Of a stretch of DNA of 49,940 nucleotides, positions 16,542 to 23,629 are shown in pieces. The stretch lies in NCBI GenBank assembly GCA_964011675.1, contig CAXGPR010000022.1, positions 1 to 49,940 on the forward strand, in the 5' to 3' direction. Each line of letters starts with the position of its first letter. The stretch's first letter is position 1. The notes beneath the pieces were generated by a model, which did no database searches, was not told where the DNA came from, and saw only the letters and a list, made by a program, of their open reading frames with translations. The position numbers were made by a program, and so were the translations under genes. The DNA comes from GCA-2693325 sp964011675. GTDB lineage: Bacteria > Latescibacterota > UBA2968 > UBA8231.

Positions 16542-16861
16542 TGGATTTAATCGTCTATTACGCGAGCTGGGCCCTACTCTTATGCGGTGCCTTCTTGTGC
16601 GCCATTGGTGGATTGGGCATTTTGCGCCTACCCGATTTTTATAGCCGCCAACACGCTGCGGGCATCACGGATACACTGGGCTCTGCCTTCGTGCTCATAG
16701 GCCTCATGTTGCAGAGCGGCTTTTCTCTCAACGCTGCCAAGCTGGTGATGATTTTGATATTTCTCATCCTAACCAGCCCGGTGGCGACGCATGCCATCGC
16801 GCAAGCGGCCAGACAAAGCGGGCTGGAGCCCAAAGTCGTAGCAGAGGAGGATGAGGCGTGA
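16541..16861 (+). CDS. mrpG: Mrp antiporter subunit G
   Basis: The 106-residue protein has three hydrophobic segments and the MrpG/MnhG pattern: GALGxRxPDF-like LGILRLPDFYSRQHAAG near residues 27-43, then LILTSPVATHAIAQAA. It is a small membrane subunit next to F in all Mrp complexes. It ends with an acidic tail, and its stop overlaps the following GTG start as GTGA. Confidence 0.93.
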   Translation: MDLIVYYASWALLLCGAFLCAIGGLGILRLPDFYSRQHAAGITDTLGSAFVLIGLMLQSGFSLNAAKLVMILIFLILTSPVATHAIAQAARQSGLEPKVVAEEDEA

Positions 16862-17844
16862 TCCACGTTGTCGATATGACGCTCTTGGCGTTTCTAGCTC
16901 TAGTCGCTATTGCCGTCACACGCATGACGAACCTCTTCGCAACTTCCGTGCTAACCGGCGTGTACAGCCTATTGATGGCCTGTATCTTCACCGTATTGGA
17001 CGCAGTCGATGTGGCCTTTACCGAAGCTGCGGTTGGGGCAGGTATTTCTACCGTGCTCTTTCTCGCAACGCTTTCTCTAACTACGCAGCGCGAAAAACCA
17101 CAGCGGTCGCCCAATTGGAAAGCGCTTTGCGTCGCCCTCTTAACGGGCGGTGCGCTGGTCTATGGCACCTTCGACATGCCCCACTTTGGCGACCCGCAGG
17201 CCCCTGTCCATCAACACGTGGGGCCGCACTACATTGGCGTATCACCCACTCAAATAGGCGTGCCCAATATGGTCACCTCTGTATTGGCCAGCTACAGAGG
17301 CTACGATACGCTGGGAGAAACCGCGGTGATCTTCACCGCCTGTATGGCCGTGCTGCTTCTCTTACAGCATGAGAAACGGCGCGACGAGCAGTCGACCGTC
17401 GAGAAAAAGCCAGACAAAGAGGCCATGGAACACGCCATTATTCTGCGCGTTCAGAGCAAGTTTTTTATACCGCTCATACTGCTTTTTGGCCTTTACGTGC
17501 AGTTCCACGGCGATTTTGGTCCGGGTGGAGGCTTCCAAGCAGGCGTAATCTTTGCCGCCGGTATTATTCTATACTCACTGGTTAACGGGTTGGATAAGGC
17601 CCGCCAGATTATTCCACCAAACGTATTGCACGGACTGGTTGCATTTGGCCTCTTGCTCTATGCTGGAACCGGCTTGGCATCGCTCTTTATGGACGGCAAC
17701 TTTTTGCAGTATCGAGCGCTGGCCGAGGAAGCAACGCACGGTGAACACATCGGCATACTTCTCATAGAGCTAGGCGTTGGCATCACGGTAGCAACGGTAA
17801 TGACCTCCATGTTTTTCAGTTTTTCCGGCAGGAGGCGTTCATGA
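16858..17844 (+). CDS. Fused MrpA C-terminal region plus MrpB
   Basis: This 328-residue membrane protein joins parts usually found in two genes. Residues ~1-75 match the DUF4040 region of the MrpA tail (DVAFTEAAVGAGISTVLF). Residues ~90-172 match the MbhE-like end of MrpA (NMVTSVLASYRGYDTLGETA). Residues ~195-328 are an MrpB/MnhB domain with FHGDFGPGGGFQAGV. The large NuoL-like part of MrpA is absent here and is presumably supplied by one of the three separate antiporter-like proteins downstream. The start is GTG 16858 in a GTGA overlap with mrpG. Split-MrpA operons of this kind occur in several phyla, so the fusion is not by itself new. Confidence 0.88.
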   Translation: MIHVVDMTLLAFLALVAIAVTRMTNLFATSVLTGVYSLLMACIFTVLDAVDVAFTEAAVGAGISTVLFLATLSLTTQREKPQRSPNWKALCVALLTGGALVYGTFDMPHFGDPQAPVHQHVGPHYIGVSPTQIGVPNMVTSVLASYRGYDTLGETAVIFTACMAVLLLLQHEKRRDEQSTVEKKPDKEAMEHAIILRVQSKFFIPLILLFGLYVQFHGDFGPGGGFQAGVIFAAGIILYSLVNGLDKARQIIPPNVLHGLVAFGLLLYAGTGLASLFMDGNFLQYRALAEEATHGEHIGILLIELGVGITVATVMTSMFFSFSGRRRS

Positions 17845-18197
17845 GCGACGCACTCGGCCTATACAACTATTGGATCGCGATCTTCCTGATGATGGTGGGT
17901 TTTTACAACGTAATCGCCAGCGGCAACCTCGTTAAGAAACTCATTGGGTTGAGCATTTTTCAGACATCGGTATTCCTGCTCTACATAACAATGGGTAAGG
18001 TCAAGGACGGCACGGCGCCGATTTTGGGAGACGGATACGACACTTTTTCCAATCCCCTCCCCCACGTGCTTATTCTGACCGCCATTGTCGTAGGCATAGC
18101 TACGACCGCGGTGGGACTGGCGCTGGTTGTTCGGATCCAGGAACACTTTGGGACGATTGAAGAAGATGAACTCATCGCGCAGGAGGACAGCCCGTGA
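17841..18197 (+). CDS. mrpC: Mrp antiporter subunit C (NuoK-like)
   Basis: The 118-residue protein has three membrane helices and resembles NuoK of complex I. Visible marks are GFYNVIASGNLVKKLIGLSI, then DPLPQALVLTAIV-like NPLPHVLILTAIVVGIATTAV. It lies in the membrane core between the antiporter-like subunits. It starts four bases before the upstream stop (ATGA) and ends in a GTGA overlap with the next gene. Confidence 0.93.
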   Translation: MSDALGLYNYWIAIFLMMVGFYNVIASGNLVKKLIGLSIFQTSVFLLYITMGKVKDGTAPILGDGYDTFSNPLPHVLILTAIVVGIATTAVGLALVVRIQEHFGTIEEDELIAQEDSP

Positions 18198-19669
18198 GTA
18201 GCCACCTGCCGATTGTGCCCATTGTATTGCCAATGATAGCAGCCCCTCTGTGCTCGCTGCTGCGTCGCCCAGCGCTTATTTGGCCCCTGGCCACAGGCGT
18301 CGGCTGGCTGGTTTTTGCCGCCTGTGCTGCACTCCTAATGCAGGTGGTAGAATCCGGGCCCATCGTTTATACCATGGCCAATTGGGATGCACCTATTGGC
18401 ATTGAGTACCGCATAGATTTACTCAACGCATACATCCTCGTCTTGGTGAGCGGCATTGCCGCAGTTGTTCTTCTCTATGCGCCGCAGAGCGCCGCAAGCG
18501 AATTGCCCCAGGACCGACATCATCTTTTTTGCGCAGCCTTTCTCCTATGCCTAACCGGCCTGCTCGGTATCACGATCACTGGCGATGCCTTTAATGTTTA
18601 CGTCTTCCTCGAAATATCTTCGCTGGCCTCCTACGCGCTTATAAGCGTAAGCCGCGATCCTCGCGCGCTTAAAGCCGCCTATAAATACCTGATCATGGGC
18701 ACGATTGGCGCCACCTTTATCTTGATTGCAGTGGGCTTGATGTACATGATGACCGGCACCCTGAATATGGCTGATCTGGCACAGCGGGTAAAAATGGTCG
18801 AGGATACGCGCACTATCCTGATGGCCTTCGCCTTCTTAAGCATCGGCATCATGCTCAAAATCGCGCTCTTTCCGATGCACGCCTGGCTGCCCAACGCGTA
18901 TTCCTATGCCCCCTCGCTCGTAACCGCTTTTATCGCAGCAACGTCCACCAAGGTTTCCCTGTACGTTTTTCTTCGCTTCGTATTCACAATATTTGGTGCG
19001 GAATACGCCTTTAACACGCTGCGTTTTAACGACGTCTTGCTGCCATTGGCTCTCCTGGGGATTGTGGTCGCATCGGCCGTGGCGATCTATCAGACCGATC
19101 TCAAGCGCCTGCTCGCCTATTCGAGCGTTGCCCAAATCGGATACATCGTCTTAGGCATCAGCATGGGCACTGTGACGGGCCTGACGGCAGGGCTAGCGCA
19201 TATGTTCAACCACGCCCTGATGAAGGGGGCTCTCTTCCTGGCCGTTGGGTGTATCGTCCTGCGCCTCCATTCTTCTCGCCTTGAAGACATGGCCGGCTTG
19301 GGCAAGCGCATGCCCATTACCAGCTTCGCCTTTGTTTTGGGGGGTCTGGGGCTTATAGGCGTTCCGCTCACGGCCGGTTTTATCAGCAAATGGTACTTGC
19401 TCTTAGGAACGCTGGAACTGGGCTGGTGGCCCGTAACCGTGCTCCTGCTCATATCTTCTCTGCTGGCTGTAGCCTACGTTTGGCGCTTTGTCGAAGTCGC
19501 CTATTTTCAGCCGCCACCCGCAGAGGCCTCCTCTAATGAAGCGCCGCTTTCTATGCAGATCCCACTCTGGATGCTGCTGGCAACAACGCTCTATTTCGGT
19601 TTGCAAACCGACGTGACGACGGGATTGGCGCAGCGAGCCGCACTGTGGCTATTGGGAGGTGGACAATGA
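18194..19669 (+). CDS. mrpD: Mrp antiporter subunit D, first copy
   Basis: This 491-residue protein of about 14 membrane helices belongs to the NuoL/M/N antiporter-like family. Charged residues needed for ion or proton transfer are in place: Glu140 in VFLEIS, Lys222 in MLKIALFPMHAWLP, and Lys253 in TSTKVSLYV. Further family marks are YQTDLKRLLAYSSVAQIGYI and the later HMFNHALMKGALFL. The start is GTG 18194 in a GTGA overlap. It is followed by a second and third related subunit, so the complex would have three antiporter-like channels. Confidence 0.92.
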   Translation: MSSHLPIVPIVLPMIAAPLCSLLRRPALIWPLATGVGWLVFAACAALLMQVVESGPIVYTMANWDAPIGIEYRIDLLNAYILVLVSGIAAVVLLYAPQSAASELPQDRHHLFCAAFLLCLTGLLGITITGDAFNVYVFLEISSLASYALISVSRDPRALKAAYKYLIMGTIGATFILIAVGLMYMMTGTLNMADLAQRVKMVEDTRTILMAFAFLSIGIMLKIALFPMHAWLPNAYSYAPSLVTAFIAATSTKVSLYVFLRFVFTIFGAEYAFNTLRFNDVLLPLALLGIVVASAVAIYQTDLKRLLAYSSVAQIGYIVLGISMGTVTGLTAGLAHMFNHALMKGALFLAVGCIVLRLHSSRLEDMAGLGKRMPITSFAFVLGGLGLIGVPLTAGFISKWYLLLGTLELGWWPVTVLLLISSLLAVAYVWRFVEVAYFQPPPAEASSNEAPLSMQIPLWMLLATTLYFGLQTDVTTGLAQRAALWLLGGGQ

Positions 19670-21135
19670 GTGCTGAAATGGCCATTGCTGTCGCCATCCT
19701 ACTGCCTGCGTTAGGTGCGCTACTCGTAGCCCTATTAGGGCAATCGCCCAACCTTCGAGACGGCGCCATGCTCTTGGTGGCAACGGCGACCTTCATCGTC
19801 GTGTGCTCGCTCTATCCCGAGGTCGCTTCGGGCGGACGTCCCACGCTTCACCTATTAGAGGTATTGCCGGGACTCAACTTAGCCTTCCAAATCGAGCCCT
19901 TGGGCATGCTGTTCTCTCTGGTCGCATCGGGACTGTGGATTCTGACTTCACTCTACGCCATCGGCTATATGCGCGGCCACCACGAGGAAAACCAAACACG
20001 TTTTTTCGCCTTTTTTGCCGTGGCGATTTCTGCAGCCCTCGCTGCCGCTTTCTCCGGCAATATGCTCACCCTGTTTTTCTCCTACGAAGTACTGACGCTT
20101 TCTACCTATCCACTGGTTACGCATCATCGCACACCAGAGGCCCTCCGTGCGGGCCGTATTTACATGGGTATTCTGCTGTCGACCTCTATCGGACTCCTTC
20201 TTTTTGGAGTCTTATTGACCTATCACGTAGCAGGCACCCTGAGTTTTATCCAGGGGGGTATCCTGGCTGGACACGCAACGCCGCTTATGACCGGCATCCT
20301 GCTCTTTCTCTACGCATATGGGACGGGTAAAGCAGCTTTGATGCCCATACATCGCTGGCTGCCCAACGCAATGGTCGCTCCCACGCCAGTCAGTGCCCTA
20401 CTGCACGCGGTCGCCGTAGTAAAAACGGGCGTTTTCACTATCGTGAAAGTAGTAGTGTATATCTTTGGCATCGACCATCTGAGCAGCACGGGTTTCCACA
20501 TTTACCTAGCCTATATCGCAGGGGGAACCATCGTCCTCTCTTCGCTCGTTGCCATGCAGCAGGACAACCTCAAAGCGAGATTGGCCTACTCGACTATTAG
20601 CCAACTCTCCTACATCGTACTCGGCGCAGCGCTAGCCAATGCACACGGCATTTTAGGAGCGGGTTTACACATTGCAATGCACGCCTTTGGTAAGATCACC
20701 CTATTTTTCTGCGCGGGCGCCATTATGGTGGCGCTCCATAAGACAGAAATCAGCGATATGCGCGGGATAGGTCGGCAGATGCCCTTCACCATGGCTGCAT
20801 TCATTATCGGATCGCTGAGCATTATTGGGGTTCCTCCACTGGGCGGCTCGTGGAGCAAGTGGTATTTAGCACTGGGAGCGGCCGATACGAGCCACCTGCT
20901 TCTAGTTGGCGTGCTCATGCTATCTTCGCTGCTCAACATTGCCTACCTCCTCCCCATTCCCGCTCGCGCCTTTTTCAGCAAGGCTACGGGCGACGACGGG
21001 CACCATGGGGAAGGCCTTCACGAGGCTCCCTTGTTTTGCCTGATTCCCCTTTGCCTAACCGCTCTGGGATGCGTGCTTCTCTTCTTTTTCACAGATCCCA
21101 TATACCAGCTTCTGGCTCCCATTGTCCAACCCTGA
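19666..21135 (+). CDS. Mrp antiporter subunit D-like protein, second copy
   Basis: This is a second NuoL/M/N-like membrane subunit, 489 residues and about 14 helices. The key charges match the first copy in position: Glu141 in FFSYEVLTLSTYP, Lys222 in GKAALMPIHRWLP and Lys253 in VVKTGVFTIV. QQDNLKARLAYSTISQLSYI and HAFGKITLFFCAGA give the later half, including the helix-12 lysine region. GGAGG before ATG 19666 sets the start, which overlaps the stop of the first copy as ATGA. It is clearly diverged from the first copy and is not a recent duplication. Confidence 0.9.
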   Translation: MSAEMAIAVAILLPALGALLVALLGQSPNLRDGAMLLVATATFIVVCSLYPEVASGGRPTLHLLEVLPGLNLAFQIEPLGMLFSLVASGLWILTSLYAIGYMRGHHEENQTRFFAFFAVAISAALAAAFSGNMLTLFFSYEVLTLSTYPLVTHHRTPEALRAGRIYMGILLSTSIGLLLFGVLLTYHVAGTLSFIQGGILAGHATPLMTGILLFLYAYGTGKAALMPIHRWLPNAMVAPTPVSALLHAVAVVKTGVFTIVKVVVYIFGIDHLSSTGFHIYLAYIAGGTIVLSSLVAMQQDNLKARLAYSTISQLSYIVLGAALANAHGILGAGLHIAMHAFGKITLFFCAGAIMVALHKTEISDMRGIGRQMPFTMAAFIIGSLSIIGVPPLGGSWSKWYLALGAADTSHLLLVGVLMLSSLLNIAYLLPIPARAFFSKATGDDGHHGEGLHEAPLFCLIPLCLTALGCVLLFFFTDPIYQLLAPIVQP

Positions 21136-21142
21136 GGTAGGT

Positions 21143-21397
21143 ATGTCCGACAAAAAACGCGACGAGCAATGGCTCGACCAGAATCGCAACCAAACCAAAC
21201 TTTTCCACGCCCTGGGCGCGGTATGTGCACTGCTTTTCGCCGCAGACTTCGCGATTCACAGGCACGTCTATTTTGAGGTAGAAAGCACTTACGGCTTCTA
21301 TCCCGTATTCGGATTTGCCGCATACGCTCTCATTGTTGGTGCCGGTTGGCTATGGCGACGCGTGGTCTTACGCCGAGAGGATTATTACGATGCATGA
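21143..21397 (+). CDS. Small two-helix membrane protein of the Mrp operon
   Basis: This 84-residue protein begins with a charged segment rich in Asp, Lys, Arg and Gln, then has two hydrophobic stretches (around residues 22-40 and 50-68), and ends in a charged tail RREDYYDA. It fits no classical Mrp subunit (A-G). GAGGTAGGT lies directly before ATG 21143, and its end overlaps the following gene by 8 bases. Its tight position between two antiporter-like subunits implies it belongs to the complex, perhaps linking the third channel to the rest. Similar small proteins are found at this place in some split-MrpA operons; function is unknown. Confidence 0.75.
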   Translation: MSDKKRDEQWLDQNRNQTKLFHALGAVCALLFAADFAIHRHVYFEVESTYGFYPVFGFAAYALIVGAGWLWRRVVLRREDYYDA

Positions 21398-23075
21398 GCT
21401 GCCCCCCGGCACCCTACTAGCCGTCGGCGCACTGCTGCTGGCCTTTACCAAAGGTCGCATACAGGGAGCAATCTCCCTGCTCTTGCCCGTCCTCAGCTTT
21501 TTGCACTTACTTCAGTTTGAGGTGGGCACATCTATTACGCTCGGCCTGTTTTCCTACGAACTAACGCCCATTCGGATTGATCGTCTGGCACTTGTGTGGG
21601 GCTATATATTTCACTTGGCGGCTTTCCTCAGCGCCCTCTACGCCCTGCACGTCAAGGATGCTCTACAGCACGTCAGCGGGGCGATATATGCAGGCACGGC
21701 CATTGGCGCAGTTTTCGCGGGCGACCTGATCACTCTGTTTGTCTACTGGGAATTGACGGCCATTTCTTCCGTCTTCTTGGTGTGGGCTAGCCGCACAGAA
21801 GCGAGCTATCGCTCGGGCATGCGCTATCTACTTATCCAAGTCGGCTCGGGGGTCATCCTGCTCTCCGGCGTGCTACTGCACTTCCGCGACACCGGATCAA
21901 TCGATTTCAACCATCTCGGCATGGGCTCAACGGCAACGCTGCTGATCCTATTGGCCTTTGGCATCAAGTGTGCATTTCCCTTTCTGCACAACTGGCTTCA
22001 GGATGCCTATCCACAGGCGACTCCCACGGGTACGGTTTTCCTGAGCGCCTTCACCACTAAGCTGGCGGTCTACGCTTTGGCCCGCGGCTTTGCCGGCACC
22101 GAAGAGCTCGTCTACATTGGCGCGGCCATGACCGCTTTCCCCGTCTTTTTCGCCGTCATAGAGAACGACCTGAGACGCGTGCTGGCCTACAGCCTCAACA
22201 ACCAGCTGGGCTTTATGGTCGTCGGCGTCGGAGTGGGGAGCGAACTGGCCCTCAACGGGACGGCATCCCACGCCTTTGCACACATTTTATACAAGGCGCT
22301 ACTCTTTATGGCAATGGGCGCCGTTATAACGCGCGTCGGATCGTCCAAAGCATCTGATTTAGGAGCTCTCTATAAGTCGATGCCCTATACGACTTTTTTC
22401 TGCATCATTGGCGCAGCAGCCATTTCTGCCTTTCCACTCTTCAGCGGATTTGTCACCAAATCGCTCACGATGTCGGCCGTTGCCAAAGATCATTACACCG
22501 TCGTATGGTTTATCATGCTATTTGCATCAGCCGGCGTGCTCCATCACTCGGGTATTAAGATTCCCTACTACGGTTTCTTTGGTCACGACCGCGGCCTGCG
22601 CTGCAAAGAAGCGCCTCTCAACATGCTGATAGCCATGGGTATTACGGCTTTTGCCTGCGTTGCCGTGGGTGTATACCCGGAAGCGCTCTACTCGATCTTG
22701 CCCTATACCGTTGACTACCAGCCCTATACGATAGACCACGTGCTGACCCAGCTACAGCTCCTGTTTTTCGCCCTGCTTTCCTTCGCGATCCTGGCGCGCA
22801 ACCACCTAGAGCCCCCGGAAGTCCCGTCGACTATCCTAGACACCGATTGGATGTACCGGAAGGCGCTGCCTGCGGTCTTACACCCTCTCGGGCATGCATT
22901 ACTCACCGTGCGCAACAGCTTTATAACAGCGGGGAAGGCGGCTATCGGACAACTCCTTGCGGCGTTGAGTCGCCCTCACAGGCATGATGGACTCTTCTCC
23001 CGCACCTGGACTACCAGCGGAAGCGTCCTATTAGCGCTGCTATTTCTCGGGTTATATTTCGTCTACTACGCCTAG
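21390..23075 (+). CDS. Mrp antiporter subunit D-like protein, third copy
   Basis: The third NuoL/M/N-like subunit, 561 residues, is longer at the C terminus than the other two. Channel charges are kept: Glu121 in FVYWELTAISSVF, Lys193 in FGIKCAFPFLHNWL and Lys224 in FTTKLAVYAL. ENDLRRVLAYSLNNQLGFM marks helix 9, and HILYKALLFMAMGA the later lysine helix. The C-terminal ~110 residues add a polar stretch, then two further hydrophobic segments, ending in a last helix. This protein probably stands in for the NuoL-like part of MrpA. ATG 21390 overlaps the small membrane gene by 8 bases. It is the last gene of the operon. Confidence 0.9.
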   Translation: MHELPPGTLLAVGALLLAFTKGRIQGAISLLLPVLSFLHLLQFEVGTSITLGLFSYELTPIRIDRLALVWGYIFHLAAFLSALYALHVKDALQHVSGAIYAGTAIGAVFAGDLITLFVYWELTAISSVFLVWASRTEASYRSGMRYLLIQVGSGVILLSGVLLHFRDTGSIDFNHLGMGSTATLLILLAFGIKCAFPFLHNWLQDAYPQATPTGTVFLSAFTTKLAVYALARGFAGTEELVYIGAAMTAFPVFFAVIENDLRRVLAYSLNNQLGFMVVGVGVGSELALNGTASHAFAHILYKALLFMAMGAVITRVGSSKASDLGALYKSMPYTTFFCIIGAAAISAFPLFSGFVTKSLTMSAVAKDHYTVVWFIMLFASAGVLHHSGIKIPYYGFFGHDRGLRCKEAPLNMLIAMGITAFACVAVGVYPEALYSILPYTVDYQPYTIDHVLTQLQLLFFALLSFAILARNHLEPPEVPSTILDTDWMYRKALPAVLHPLGHALLTVRNSFITAGKAAIGQLLAALSRPHRHDGLFSRTWTTSGSVLLALLFLGLYFVYYA

Positions 23076-23081
23076 CGCAGC

Positions 23082-23095
23082 GAGGCGGGCGCCTC
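23082..23095. terminator. Possible short hairpin between the Mrp operon and nudix gene
   Basis: GAGGC, GGGC, GCCTC form a 5-bp GC stem just after the Mrp operon stop, touching the stop codon of the convergent Nudix gene. No T-run follows, so termination here is uncertain. Confidence 0.25.
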
Positions 23096-23628
23096 TATAG
23101 AAAGCCTGCAAAGGCCAGCGCAACAACGACGACGCCGTGGTTTATTTCGCCGCTTTCCACTAGCGCGCGAATTTCGGCGGGGTCGACCTCCAAGACATCG
23201 ATATCTTCACCCGCATCCAACATCTGCTCATCCGTCTTGCGCGCATCGCGCGCCAAGAAACTAAAGCACCAATTATCCTGCAGAGCCGGGTTCGGTGCGA
23301 CTTTGCCCAAAGGCACGATCTTTCCTGCCGTATAGCCGGTTTCCTCAAGCAATTCCCGAGCAGCCGCCTTCGCTGGATCTTCTCCGGATTCGACAACTCC
23401 TCCAGGTATCTCCAGACCCGTTTCCTGCGTGCCATGACGAAACTGGCGGACCATCACGACGCGACCCTGAGGACTAATAGCCACTACGTTGACCCAGTGG
23501 TTCATCTCCATCACGATAAAGTCGTGTGCCTTGCCCGTGCGCGGCGATATCGAACGGTCTTCTCGCACCGAGAAAAAACGAAAGTCAGCGCGCTCTCGGC
23601 TCGCTATTTTCTCCCAGCGTTCGACCAT
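23095..23628 (-). CDS. Nudix hydrolase, ADP-ribose pyrophosphatase type
   Basis: The 177-residue protein holds a full Nudix box, GGVVESGEDPAKAAARELLE followed by ETGY, the Mg2+-binding helix that cleaves nucleoside diphosphate derivatives. The upstream RQFRHGTQETGLEIPGG matches ADP-ribose pyrophosphatases (NudF/YqkG type), which recycle free ADP-ribose. The start ATG 23628 lies one base after the ppc stop, so it is the last gene of a minus-strand group with ppc and gluconokinase. A PPc role is not implied; co-transcription seems incidental. Confidence 0.9.
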   Translation of the reverse strand: MVERWEKIASRERADFRFFSVREDRSISPRTGKAHDFIVMEMNHWVNVVAISPQGRVVMVRQFRHGTQETGLEIPGGVVESGEDPAKAAARELLEETGYTAGKIVPLGKVAPNPALQDNWCFSFLARDARKTDEQMLDAGEDIDVLEVDPAEIRALVESGEINHGVVVVALAFAGFL

Positions 23629-23629
23629 A

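Noticed and set aside
16851..17372. 173-codon open frame overlapping the MrpA/B fusion
   Set aside because: It is Arg/Cys/His-rich with no membrane segments and lies entirely within a well-supported membrane gene in another frame.
18194..23075. Recent tandem duplication of the three D-like antiporter genes
   Set aside because: The three proteins share only family motifs and differ widely elsewhere, so they are old paralogues.
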